NCBI RefSeq assembly: GCF_000243215.1
Contig: NZ_JH594596.1
Location: forward strand, 2,750,392-2,814,391
DNA: 64,000 bases
DNA from: Odoribacter laneus YIT 12061
Lineage (GTDB): Bacteria > Bacteroidota > Bacteroidia > Bacteroidales > Marinifilaceae
Direction of reading: 5' to 3'
The notes under the pieces are model-generated. The model saw only the letters and a program-made list of their open reading frames with translations. It searched no databases and was not told where the DNA came from. Every line of letters begins with the position of its first letter. Positions within the stretch are counted from its first letter, which is position 1. Below are positions 46,156 to 54,725 of the stretch, piece after piece. Both the position numbers and the translations under genes were made by a program.

Positions 46156-48024
46156 TTATTCCCTTATGCATCGTACGGGCATACCGTTCGAACGGGCTAC
46201 CGCCGAAGCCGGATTCCACGATGTCTGAGACACCGAAATAGCGGTTGCCTGATGTTTTTTGGAATCGGCTGCTTCCGCCGGGTCAGCAGCAGGCGAAGAA
46301 CCCCACATAAATCCCGTGGTGCTTACACCGTAAAGTTTTCCGGGACTGATTGAAATATTCTGACGGCGTCCTGCCAGCGGATACCAATCTTTTGCACCGT
46401 CAGCCGCTGTATAAACATACCCATAATAGCTCGCATTAGGAGTCATCAACGGAGATTGGAAAGCCTTTTGGTAAACGACTGCTGCTTCACTCCAATAATT
46501 TCCGGGAGCCACCTTGTAACCGACAGGACAGGGATCATAAATTGTTTTCACCCCTTTCCCTGTACTTATCTCCGTAGTTTTATAAGTATCAAAAACATAT
46601 ATTTTTCCGTTAGCATAAGGGTTTCCCCACAAATTATCATCAGGCGTTTCAAGCCAGTCGGTCAGCGTATAACTAACCTGATAATAAAACTGCATCGGAT
46701 TCCGTACAGCATCTTCTATCTGCTTTCCTCCGATCTCAAAAGACCATTTCATATTTTCGGCCGAATTGATAATCGTACCGACAGAATCATATGTATAAGC
46801 CGTATAACCGGGTTGGGTGTAATCGTCCGGTCCGCTACATCCGAAGGCCAAATCGCCATCTTTACGACTATTGCCATCGCCATTACCAGCAGCTGCCGGG
46901 AACGGATCCTTGCGTCCCCATTGGTAATAAAATCCCAAAGCATAATCGCTGCCTACCTCATTCGAAATAGCACCCAGATTCCGGTCAAGTACCTGAAATG
47001 CTTCCGTGCCCGTCTCATAGGAATTATAGGGGTGAGCTTGTAAATCGGCCACACACCAGATATGCCAGCTCCAAAGTATTTCGCCATTAGCATCTTTAGC
47101 AGCAATGACAGCATTTCCGGGATGGAAAGTTTCTCCGGTCGTAAAATAAATATAGCCATTCTTATAACTAATGTCGTTGGCAATACCTGTACCATCGCTA
47201 TAATAATCCTGCCAGAGCAACTCGGCTGAAACCGGGGCAAGAGTGGTAGGCGTAATGCCGGGAGTTGTAGCATTATTTCCCTTCACACAAGCATTAAACA
47301 TATACGTTCCGGCCTTAGAAACGACGTAACAATTCGATGTACCTCCGGCACTCAAATCGGAAGCGATCACTTCAGGACGTCCTTCCTGCGTCACATCTAT
47401 TTTCTTCGTCACAGCATTCGGTGCCACCCCAGCTGTGATGGTTACCGTAGCAGGAGGCATAGCCTCAAAAGTTTTGTTTTCTTCCGCCGATATCACTAAG
47501 GTATGTTCATCTTTTTTTGTAACGACACACCAGGTTTGGTCGGATTCTGCTTTCCAGACTTTATTACTGCTGATATAAAAGTCTGCATCAATACCGTTGT
47601 ACAGAATCCGCAATGATTCTACCTCTGGTTCAATTGTCATCACAGCCGGAGCAGATCCCTCCTGCGACACGGTAAACGAAACTTCATCTGTATCGTCACC
47701 AGAAGAAGCTACTACTGTTACAACAGCCTGAGGCATCGCCTCGGTACCGGTATTTTCTTCCGCTATCAAACGGAACGATTGAGCCGAGGATTCAATTTTC
47801 ACCCAGTCCTGAGAAACCTCTACATTCCAGTTTTTCCCATTAGTTTCTACCTGAATATCCAGAATACCGCCAGCCTCACCGAAAACCACGTCTTCATCTG
47901 GGAGTAAACGCAGTGTCGTCACCTCTGCCATTACGATTTCATCTTTGGTCGAGCAAGCCATCATACAGCAAAACCCCACCATTATTATTCCTATAGCTAG
48001 TATTTTTTTCATAACATTTTCCAT
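46156..48024 (-). CDS. BACON/FISUMP-domain surface lipoprotein 1
   Basis: 622 residues. ATGs at 48024 and 48012 are both possible; the second begins the lipoprotein signal MKKILAIGIIMVGFCCMMAC. Two BACON domains (about residues 40-130 and 130-220) show the pattern NGKNWNVEVSQDWVKIESSA ... VTVSQEG. A C-terminal region from about 225 resembles the Fibrobacter succinogenes major paralogous (FISUMP) domain: RNLGAISNEVGSDYALGFYY, QWGRKDPFPA, DPCPVGYKVAPG and the end GMPVRCIRE. BACON domains often accompany carbohydrate- or mucin-binding surface proteins in Bacteroidota. It lies 18 bp after a paralogue on the same strand. The ligand is unknown. Confidence 0.82.
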   Translation of the reverse strand: MENVMKKILAIGIIMVGFCCMMACSTKDEIVMAEVTTLRLLPDEDVVFGEAGGILDIQVETNGKNWNVEVSQDWVKIESSAQSFRLIAEENTGTEAMPQAVVTVVASSGDDTDEVSFTVSQEGSAPAVMTIEPEVESLRILYNGIDADFYISSNKVWKAESDQTWCVVTKKDEHTLVISAEENKTFEAMPPATVTITAGVAPNAVTKKIDVTQEGRPEVIASDLSAGGTSNCYVVSKAGTYMFNACVKGNNATTPGITPTTLAPVSAELLWQDYYSDGTGIANDISYKNGYIYFTTGETFHPGNAVIAAKDANGEILWSWHIWCVADLQAHPYNSYETGTEAFQVLDRNLGAISNEVGSDYALGFYYQWGRKDPFPAAAGNGDGNSRKDGDLAFGCSGPDDYTQPGYTAYTYDSVGTIINSAENMKWSFEIGGKQIEDAVRNPMQFYYQVSYTLTDWLETPDDNLWGNPYANGKIYVFDTYKTTEISTGKGVKTIYDPCPVGYKVAPGNYWSEAAVVYQKAFQSPLMTPNASYYGYVYTAADGAKDWYPLAGRRQNISISPGKLYGVSTTGFMWGSSPAADPAEAADSKKHQATAISVSQTSWNPASAVARSNGMPVRCIRE

Positions 48025-48042
48025 TTTTTGTTTGACGAATTG

Positions 48043-49419
48043 CTACTCCTTGGCACAACGAACATTGAATCCATAAGTAATCATAATATTCGTACGAGCA
48101 TACCCTCCTTCTTCGAAGCCGATAGCATAATTAAAACCAGTCATCAAATCGTAGGGATTCGTTTCACTGGTCCACACCCAGCCACTACGACCTATCAACG
48201 TCAGACGTCCATTCTGGAAATTACGGTATCCCTGAGCCGGAATCCAATCTTTGCCGCGTATGACCCCTTTATAATCTTCCCAGGAAATCGTACTGTTAGA
48301 ACCCGAAAAATAATTACCCAATTCCGTTCTCGTCGGTAGTCGCCAGCCCGGCGGACAAGGATCACTTTCTCCCGTCCATTCTGTCCCGTAATTAGGCAAT
48401 GCCTTGATTGCAGTAAAAAAGGTTGTAGCGGCGGCCGAAGCAGTCGAATGGGTATGAGCATCACTCTCTTTTGAAACATTCCAATCGGAAACAAGATTTG
48501 TATTTACTATATTAGCGGCAGTATAACTTACTCCATCTTCCTCACCTTGAGCAAACGCAATTTCTTCATTAGATGAAATGACCTGATCCGGATAATGCCC
48601 TACACCAGAAGAAGCAACAAACGGATCTTTACGCCCCCATTGGTAGAAAAGCCCAAATTGCGATACCTCACCCGGTAAATCAGAAACAGCACCCAAATTT
48701 ACACACATCATATTGCGTTCGCGGGCTTCCAGCACCTGGTCGGTAAACCAAATGTGCCAGCTCCAAACAACTTTACCCCCTTCCACTAACGCAACAACAG
48801 CATTTCCCGGTTTAAAATCGCTACACACAAATGAAATATAACCATTTTCAACCTTTGGTTCTAAAACCAAAAGTCCTTCCTGGGTAGCCCAAATCCAATC
48901 GGCTGAACAAGAGGAAAAATCGGAAGCTGTCGGCAACCCGCTCTTTCCCTGCACCCGCGCATCGAATTTATAATAACCCGCTTCTGAAACGACATAACAA
49001 TTGGCACATCCTTCAGCACTTAAATCAATAAGATTAAATCCGGTCTGATTGACTTTCAAACTCATCGTGGCAAAATTATCCTCCAACTGATCAGCCGAAG
49101 TTTTCACCGTAATCGTCGCCTCCGGTAACGATTGAATAGTAGAATTAGGGAGGGCACTCACCACAAAGCCATCTCCATCCGAGGTGGGGACCACTTTACA
49201 CCAATCCTGATCGGAGTATACAGTCCACTCTTTTTGATTCGTACGTACCGCAATCGTACGTTCTCCTCCTTCATTTGTAAAAACAATGTCGGTCGAAGGT
49301 GTCAGACCGACCTTAGCTTTGGACACGTACACATAGTTCGTGTCCTCACAAGCAATAAATCCGACAGTAGCCAAAAGACATACCATAGATCTTACCACTG
49401 AAGTCAATTTTTTTTTCAT
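48043..49419 (-). CDS. BACON/FISUMP-domain surface lipoprotein 2
   Basis: 458 residues with a lipoprotein signal (VVRSMVCLLATVGFIAC). One BACON domain (about residues 35-130: NQKEWTVYSDQDWCKVVPTS ... LKVNQTG) is followed by a FISUMP-like C-terminal region: WHIWFTDQVLEARERNMMCV, QWGRKDPFVAS, DPCPPGWRLPTRTELGNYF, ending GFNVRCAKE. It is a shorter paralogue of the following gene, which has two BACON domains. The start codon lies only 27 bp from the end of an IS30-family element in the same orientation, so its native promoter has been displaced and it is probably transcribed from within or through the element. Confidence 0.82.
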   Translation of the reverse strand: MKKKLTSVVRSMVCLLATVGFIACEDTNYVYVSKAKVGLTPSTDIVFTNEGGERTIAVRTNQKEWTVYSDQDWCKVVPTSDGDGFVVSALPNSTIQSLPEATITVKTSADQLEDNFATMSLKVNQTGFNLIDLSAEGCANCYVVSEAGYYKFDARVQGKSGLPTASDFSSCSADWIWATQEGLLVLEPKVENGYISFVCSDFKPGNAVVALVEGGKVVWSWHIWFTDQVLEARERNMMCVNLGAVSDLPGEVSQFGLFYQWGRKDPFVASSGVGHYPDQVISSNEEIAFAQGEEDGVSYTAANIVNTNLVSDWNVSKESDAHTHSTASAAATTFFTAIKALPNYGTEWTGESDPCPPGWRLPTRTELGNYFSGSNSTISWEDYKGVIRGKDWIPAQGYRNFQNGRLTLIGRSGWVWTSETNPYDLMTGFNYAIGFEEGGYARTNIMITYGFNVRCAKE

Positions 49420-49445
49420 AAGTCAAGTTTGGTTTAAAAGCTGAA

Positions 49446-50588
49446 TTCAACTTGCAAATGCAACAGAATTCTGATTAATAATTTGTTTAAATATTTCGTT
49501 TGGCGTGAGGTATCCAAGTCTTTTACGAGGTCGATTATTGAGTTTATTTTCAATCCACTTAATCTGTTTGTTGGTTACTTCACTAAAGTCCTTACCCTTT
49601 GGGATATACTGCCTGATAAGCCCGTTGGTGTTTTCATTGGCACCACGTTCCCATGAGTGGTATGGTTTGCAAAAATAGAATTTTATTTCCAATTTTTGCG
49701 CAATTTCCTCGTGCTTTGCAAACTCCTTTCCATTGTCAGCCGTAATTGTGTGTATTAAGTTTTTCACTTTCCGCAGTGCCCATACTGCAATCTTAGCTAC
49801 CGGGATGGCTTCTTTTCCCGACAACTTGCGTATCCAGACCCTGCTTGTTGCTCTGTCGTTAATGGTAAGAATGGCACCTTTGTGGTTCTTACCAATAATT
49901 GTATCTATCTCTAAATCACCAAATCTCTCCTTCAGTTCCACTATCTCGGGACGCTCATCAATATCCACCCTGCCTGGGATAAATCCTCGCCCTGCATTTT
50001 TAGAACCACGTTTGGCATACCTGCGACCTTGTCTGCGAAGATATTTGTGCAGTTTGCCACCCCGCCGCTTATCCTCCCAAATCCAGCGATATATCGTTTC
50101 GTGAGATACCATCGCAATTCCCTCCAAGCGGCTCCTGCCGACAATCTGCTCCGGGCTGAATCCTTTCTTCAACAGCTTTATTATCCGTTTTCTCATTGCC
50201 GGTGTAAGCACTTCCTTGCGATGTTTTTGCTGCTTGCGCCTGTCTGCTTTTCGCTGGGCAAGCTCCATGCTATAGCTACCACTTCGGGCGTCGCAATTGC
50301 GCTTTATCTCCCTGTAAACAGTGCTTTTATCTACTCCGATAGCTTCCGCTATTGCTTTTTTGCTCATCGGTATTTGCAACATCATAGAAATTGCATACCT
50401 TTGTTCCTCGGTTATATGTTTGCTCATCTGCAACTTTTTTTTCTTTGGACGGACAATTAAAGCAAAGATAGCAAACTTTATCCATTCAGAGTGAGAGAAA
50501 GGGGGACATTGTCTCTCTTTCCTCTCTGAAAAATAAATGTTTTTATTGCTTATTATCCGCACCCAAAAAGTTGCATTTATAAGTTGAA
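49446..50588 (-). mobile_element. IS30-family insertion sequence
   Basis: A complete element of about 1143 bp bounded by inverted repeats: TTCAACTTGCAAATGCAAC (49446-49464), and its inverse counterpart at 50570-50588 with two mismatches. The transposase stop codon lies within the left repeat. I could not identify a clear target-site duplication, so the exact ends may be off by a few bases. It sits between the lipoprotein genes and their former upstream region. Confidence 0.85.
49447..50427 (-). CDS. IS30-family transposase
   Basis: 326 residues from the ATG at 50427, where family similarity begins; the frame upstream is non-coding. An N-terminal helix-turn-helix (KKAIAEAIGVDKSTVYREIK) is followed by basic DNA-binding regions and a DDE core. 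D175 lies in GDLEIDTIIG, D231 in TITADNGKEF, and E265 in ERGANENTNGL, with the 33-residue D-E spacing typical of IS30. All catalytic residues are present, so the element may be active. Transcription proceeds towards the lipoprotein genes. Confidence 0.95.
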   Translation of the reverse strand: MSKHITEEQRYAISMMLQIPMSKKAIAEAIGVDKSTVYREIKRNCDARSGSYSMELAQRKADRRKQQKHRKEVLTPAMRKRIIKLLKKGFSPEQIVGRSRLEGIAMVSHETIYRWIWEDKRRGGKLHKYLRRQGRRYAKRGSKNAGRGFIPGRVDIDERPEIVELKERFGDLEIDTIIGKNHKGAILTINDRATSRVWIRKLSGKEAIPVAKIAVWALRKVKNLIHTITADNGKEFAKHEEIAQKLEIKFYFCKPYHSWERGANENTNGLIRQYIPKGKDFSEVTNKQIKWIENKLNNRPRKRLGYLTPNEIFKQIINQNSVAFAS

Positions 50589-50964
50589 CTCAAGAAATAT
50601 AAAAATTTACAAAGCCAGATCATTCAAATGAATATCAAACCTTGTAATAAAAACATCCTTAAAGATAGCCTCGGTATAAAAATAAAATCGAATAATTTAT
50701 TTGTATATTGGATATTTTCTCCTTCCTAATAAAATTTTAAACTATTCTTATTTTATCTATACCACCCCTTCAAAACCCATCTTGAATTACTTAATGAACG
50801 GATTTAAATATATTTTTTTTAAAATCAAACAAATATATAAAAATAACTATACAACATTGGAAAAATTTCAAATAAGTTTGTCTTTAGGAAAGAATAAAAT
50901 TCGAGAAAATGAAGACTTTATTATGAAAATAAAAATCGATGAGTAGTAAAAAAAAAGACCGAAA
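50589..50964. other. AT-rich region with no confident gene
   Basis: This region is very AT-rich. An open frame starting with TTG at 50701 and running to 50946 (plus) encodes a low-complexity Lys/Asn/Ile/Tyr-rich peptide that I cannot support as a gene. The region probably held the promoter of the lipoprotein operon before the IS30 insertion. Confidence 0.5.
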
Positions 50965-51004
50965 ATTAAAAAACCGGCGAAAATTTTACATTTCAGCCGG
51001 TTTT
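50965..51004 (-). terminator. Rho-independent terminator of dps
   Basis: On the minus strand AAAACCGGC and GCCGGTTTT form a 9-bp stem over a 17-nt loop, followed by further T. It lies 22 bp after the dps stop codon. Confidence 0.8.
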
Positions 51005-51025
51005 ACACATTTTACCCTTATTTTC

Positions 51026-51502
51026 TTATTTATTCAGATAAGCACATAACATCCATACTAATTTTTCCTGCTCTGAAATATACGGGGTCAACAAATCCTG
51101 CGTTCCGTCATCCCCATTATCAGCTGCTACTGCCAAGATCTCCCGTTCCTGATTGATCAATACGGAAAGATTTTCCAAAACAATCCGTAAACATTCGTCT
51201 CCGTCCGATACGTTTTCTGTAGCTTTCAATGAAGCCGCCTGAGCATAGGCTGCATAAGAATGCAAAGGAACTCCCCCCAATGTCAAAATACGCTCTGCCA
51301 ATTCATCTACCTTTTCGATCGCATCATTGTACAACTCTTCAAATTTTGCATGAAGTACGAAAAAACGATTACCCTTAACATTCCAATGAAACCCTCGTAA
51401 ATTCTGATAGTAAATCTGAAAATTCGCTAATAAACTATTTAAAAGTTCGATTTCTTTTTTTGATTGTTCGGCATTCAAACCGATGAAGTCTGTTGTTTTC
51501 AT
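51026..51502 (-). CDS. dps: Dps-family ferritin-like DNA protection protein
   Basis: 158 residues, a four-helix protein that assembles into a 12-subunit cage, oxidises Fe(II) with H2O2 and protects DNA. The inter-subunit ferroxidase ligands are all present with the family spacing: H39 (GFHWNVKG), H51 (LHAKFEELYND), D66 and E70 (KVDELAERI). The C-terminus ends YISEQEKLVWMLCAYLNK. It is a single gene with a perfect housekeeping-type promoter and its own terminator. Regulation by OxyR or stationary phase is usual for the family, but no operator was identified here. Confidence 0.95.
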   Translation of the reverse strand: MKTTDFIGLNAEQSKKEIELLNSLLANFQIYYQNLRGFHWNVKGNRFFVLHAKFEELYNDAIEKVDELAERILTLGGVPLHSYAAYAQAASLKATENVSDGDECLRIVLENLSVLINQEREILAVAADNGDDGTQDLLTPYISEQEKLVWMLCAYLNK

Positions 51503-51546
51503 AATTAATTGTATTTATTGATTTATACTATTTTCTTTCTTTGATA

Positions 51547-51578
51547 CAAAGATAAAACAACTAAACATATAAATCAAA
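51547..51578 (-). promoter_or_regulatory. Promoter of dps
   Basis: On the minus strand TTTG (plus 51575-51578), 20 nt, then TATCTTTG (plus 51547-51554) match the Bacteroides consensus exactly. The start is predicted near 51540, with a leader of about 38 nt. Confidence 0.7.
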
Positions 51579-51721
51579 TCGATTGTTTTTACTTGTTAAT
51601 AAATTATAACTATAACAACTGTCTATAAACACATTATACGTAAAAACAAAATCACAAGATACAGGAACTTATTTTTATAAACCCGATTTATCTCCTCTTC
51701 CAGAGATTTTCCAAACTTTTT

Positions 51722-54241
51722 CTATTCTAAACGAAGTAAATGGTCAGCACTTTGGAGTATCTTATTCCGGAGCAAAGGCGGATAAGAAGGATGAGCTTCT
51801 AAAAAATCCCTTACACTATTCGCTGCCGCAGGAGAACGATGACCTCTTAAAGTAGCAGCCACCCAATTTTTCGGGAAAAAAATATCCCCTGTACGTTGAA
51901 TATCTTCCAGAGCTTCCAGAGCAGGCCGGATATATTTCAAGGCTTCTTTTTGCCGTAAAGGATGGTTTAAATAAGAAATTACAGCAAGGGTCCAGGGTTC
52001 TATTTGCCGGTTTTCGGCTTTTAAAAGAGAAAAAAACAGGGAATCTCTGACTTCTGCACAAGGACTCAAAGCGCGGGCCACATAATTAAACTCCCGGCGG
52101 CGGTCGGGATTTGTTATCCTCGACTGCTGTATTTCCAGCATCTCTTCACTCTTTTCCGGCAAACGTATACATAACTCATAGGTCATATTCATATAATCCC
52201 GTTCACTGAGATACAAGCCTTCCGGCAATTGTTGTAAACGCCAGATCGTATATATTTTCTGGGAACAAGAAGGGGAACGAAAAATACGGAGTAGCGTTCG
52301 GAAAGCCCCTAACCGGTATTCTTTTCCCAAGGAACTATATATCAAGGTCAGGCATTTTTCTTCCGCTTTTTGTATACTTTCTTTATCTGTACAGAGATCT
52401 GCACAACAACTTTCCAGATATCCTAATAAAGCAGAATAAATCAAGGGATTTTCTTCTCTCTGTATAGATGTCAATATGGATGTCAGAAAATCAGCAGACT
52501 TTAATTTCCCTTGTCTTTTATTTTCATAAAGGGCCATGAGAATACTCATCCGATGGAGAGGATCCTGAAAATCTTTCCAGTGCTTCAGTCCATAAGAAAG
52601 AGAAGCCGTGTCCAAAGCAAAATATCCGTATCCTTTTCCTCCGCCACCCGGCACTACAATATCCGTTTCCGCTGCTAAAGAAATCCGGGTCTTCTCTTTT
52701 TCCAACAACATCTCCTTTATTTTTATCGAATCGCCCTTCACGAACATTACGCTTACCGGTTGCGCCCATTGGATACCTCTATTCCAGGTATCTCGCTGAA
52801 CCAACCACCACCAGCCCTTTTCTTTCCGGGCAGAAATTTCCGGTAATCCTTTTTCATGAACCCAAATATGGCTCCATTTTTTCAGATCGACCGGCGTATA
52901 CCGGTCCAGGATATCCATTAATCCCTCCCAATCAGCATTGGAATAAGCATAAGTGTCCAAATACTCCTGTATCCCTTTCCGAAAAGCCTCTTCTCCCAAT
53001 TGCTTTTCCAACATTTGCATGACAATAGGAGCTTTATTATAAATAATCTGTCCGTATACCAATCCCGCATCTTTCAAATTCCCCAAGTCTTGTTTAATGG
53101 CGTTGCTTCCCGCTGTCCGGTCCTCCGAATAAGAAGCAGCATAAAAATTTTTCAAATCATTCAAAGTATGATTTACGGCAGGAAAAAGAGGTTTTATCAT
53201 CTTAGCTGCAAAAAAATTGGCGAAAACTTCTTTTGTCCACACATCGTCAAACCATTTCATCGTAACATAATCACCGAACCACATATGTGCCGTTTCATGA
53301 GCAATCAGCTCAGCTCGTCCCAGCTCTTCATTTACGGTAGGATGGCTTGTTAAAAACATTCTATTGTCATTATACAAAGTCGCTCCGGTATGCTCCATTC
53401 CGCCGAATTGGAAACCGGGTAAAATAATTAAATCGTATTTGGCAAACGGATAGGGTATCCCCGTATATTCTTCCATCCAGTTCAAAGCTCCGAACACCTG
53501 ACCGGCAATAAGGGGCAATTGAACTACCCGCTGCGGGTCTGTCTCCCGGTGATAAATGGAAATATCTCTTCCCTCCTGTGTATAGAAAGCCCGTTCAAAA
53601 CGTCCTGCTACAAAAGAAAATAAATAAGTACTCAAAGGTTCCGTCTCTGCAAAACAGACCCAACGATTTTTATCTGCCTCATAAGCGTCTTTTTCCGGAG
53701 CATTACTCACAGCTTGCCATTCTTGTGGAAGGCGCAGACTCAAAGTAAAACGGGCTTTCAAGTCCGGCTGGTCAAAACAAGGAAATAAAGTACGGGCTCT
53801 ATCCGGTACCAGTAAAGTATACATATAATCTTCATTCCGGTTTAGAGACCGATCTCCGGCAATAAATACGATCTCCATCCGGTTGAATCCAACAACACTT
53901 TCCGAAACGGGAATAATGATATGCTCCTTCTCAAACCGATAGGCTGAAAGCTGACCGTTAACCGTGATCTGTTTTATCTTCTCCCGGTCCTCCCTGAAGT
54001 CCAGGATAATCTGTTCCGGCTTTGACAGATGAAAAGAAATCTCCACCTTTCCTTTTACCGCCTCTTTTTGCTGTGCGGGAAGATGAAACTCCAATTTATA
54101 TTTCAAATCAGAAACGGAAGCTTTCCGGTAAACAGCCAATTCTTTACTTACTCCGGGAACTGCCAAATTTATTTGCCTTTGTGTACATCCCCCGATAAAA
54201 AACAAACTACAGATTCCCCACCACAAATATACATTCTTCAT
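51722..54241 (-). CDS. M1 family aminopeptidase (lipoprotein)
   Basis: 839 residues from the ATG at 54241, preceded by AGGTGGT and opening a lipoprotein signal (KNVYLWWGICSLFFIGGC); an in-frame ATG at 54298 is less likely. The N-terminal beta-saddle is followed by the substrate-anchoring motif GGMEH (the family usually has GAMEN or GGMEN, so the last residue differs). The zinc site HETAH-X18-E has H315, H319 and E338 with catalytic E316. A long helical C-terminal domain (about residues 530-839) resembles the ERAP1-like C-terminal region. It should remove N-terminal amino acids from peptides in the periplasm or at the cell surface. It stands alone between dps and the permease cluster. Confidence 0.92.
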   Translation of the reverse strand: MKNVYLWWGICSLFFIGGCTQRQINLAVPGVSKELAVYRKASVSDLKYKLEFHLPAQQKEAVKGKVEISFHLSKPEQIILDFREDREKIKQITVNGQLSAYRFEKEHIIIPVSESVVGFNRMEIVFIAGDRSLNRNEDYMYTLLVPDRARTLFPCFDQPDLKARFTLSLRLPQEWQAVSNAPEKDAYEADKNRWVCFAETEPLSTYLFSFVAGRFERAFYTQEGRDISIYHRETDPQRVVQLPLIAGQVFGALNWMEEYTGIPYPFAKYDLIILPGFQFGGMEHTGATLYNDNRMFLTSHPTVNEELGRAELIAHETAHMWFGDYVTMKWFDDVWTKEVFANFFAAKMIKPLFPAVNHTLNDLKNFYAASYSEDRTAGSNAIKQDLGNLKDAGLVYGQIIYNKAPIVMQMLEKQLGEEAFRKGIQEYLDTYAYSNADWEGLMDILDRYTPVDLKKWSHIWVHEKGLPEISARKEKGWWWLVQRDTWNRGIQWAQPVSVMFVKGDSIKIKEMLLEKEKTRISLAAETDIVVPGGGGKGYGYFALDTASLSYGLKHWKDFQDPLHRMSILMALYENKRQGKLKSADFLTSILTSIQREENPLIYSALLGYLESCCADLCTDKESIQKAEEKCLTLIYSSLGKEYRLGAFRTLLRIFRSPSCSQKIYTIWRLQQLPEGLYLSERDYMNMTYELCIRLPEKSEEMLEIQQSRITNPDRRREFNYVARALSPCAEVRDSLFFSLLKAENRQIEPWTLAVISYLNHPLRQKEALKYIRPALEALEDIQRTGDIFFPKNWVAATLRGHRSPAAANSVRDFLEAHPSYPPLLRNKILQSADHLLRLE

Positions 54242-54358
54242 ACCACCTATCTTTATATTTTTAAAATGCTCTCCCTTTGAAAGCAAAATGGACTCCAAAT
54301 TTCAGATTTACAAATTTAAAGATATTGTCCATTTATCGAAACAACAAATAAAAAGAAA

Positions 54359-54385
54359 ACTGTCCTATAAGTTTTTTCGGACAGT
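54359..54385 (-). terminator. Terminator downstream of the permease operon
   Basis: ACTGTCC (54359-54365) and GGACAGT (54379-54385) form a 7-bp stem over a 13-nt loop. On the minus strand a T-rich run follows, so it would end the leftward permease/S41-remnant transcript. Confidence 0.65.
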
Positions 54386-54428
54386 CCCTTCTTAAAGCTG
54401 AAAACATATAAAACCTTCCGGAAGTATC

Positions 54429-54686
54429 TCACTCCAGAATTTCATCCAAAAGATAGCGTAATTCTGTTTCTTGATCAAAGGCATACCTGACATAATCGTC
54501 ATAAGATAAGGGATAAGAAGGGTAAAAAACTTTTCCTCCAAATGCCGTATAGGGATCCGGATGAGTTTCTTCCAGATCTTTTATAAATTCCCGGAAATCA
54601 GCCTTTAAAGAATCTTTGGGGAATAAGGATTGAGCAGACACGATTCCACTTAAGCAGAGAAATCCGATAATAAAATTAAGTTTCAT
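54429..54686 (-). pseudogene. Remnant of an S41 peptidase with the core deleted
   Basis: An 85-codon frame. The first 50 residues are an intact signal peptide (MKLNFIIGFLCLSGIVSAQS) plus the N-terminal cap typical of Bacteroidota S41 peptidases (LKADFREFIKDLEETHPDPY, then TAFGGKVFY). The last 30 (PLSYDDYVRYAFDQETELRY) resemble the C-terminal tail of the same family. The PDZ and catalytic domains between them are absent, so this looks like an in-frame internal deletion. It lies 39 bp after the permease gene on the same strand and is the last member of that transcript. It could still make a small exported peptide, but the protease function is gone. Confidence 0.6.
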
Positions 54687-54725
54687 CGTTTACGTTTTCT
54701 TCTTACACTTTTTTCCTGTGTTTCC

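Noticed and set aside
46456-47043. 195-codon open frame on the plus strand
   Set aside because: It is antisense to the BACON/FISUMP lipoprotein gene, whose motifs are clear in the other frame.
49440-50592. Target-site duplication of the IS30 element
   Set aside because: The bases flanking the two inverted repeats do not match convincingly, so no duplication is claimed.
50701-50946. Possible small AT-rich gene on the plus strand
   Set aside because: It has a TTG start, low-complexity Lys/Asn/Ile content, no ribosome-binding site or promoter, and no recognisable domain.
54327-54344. TGTC...AACA sequence resembling the enhancer motif upstream of the M1 peptidase
   Set aside because: The spacing is N10 rather than N9, it is a single copy, and no -24/-12 element follows.
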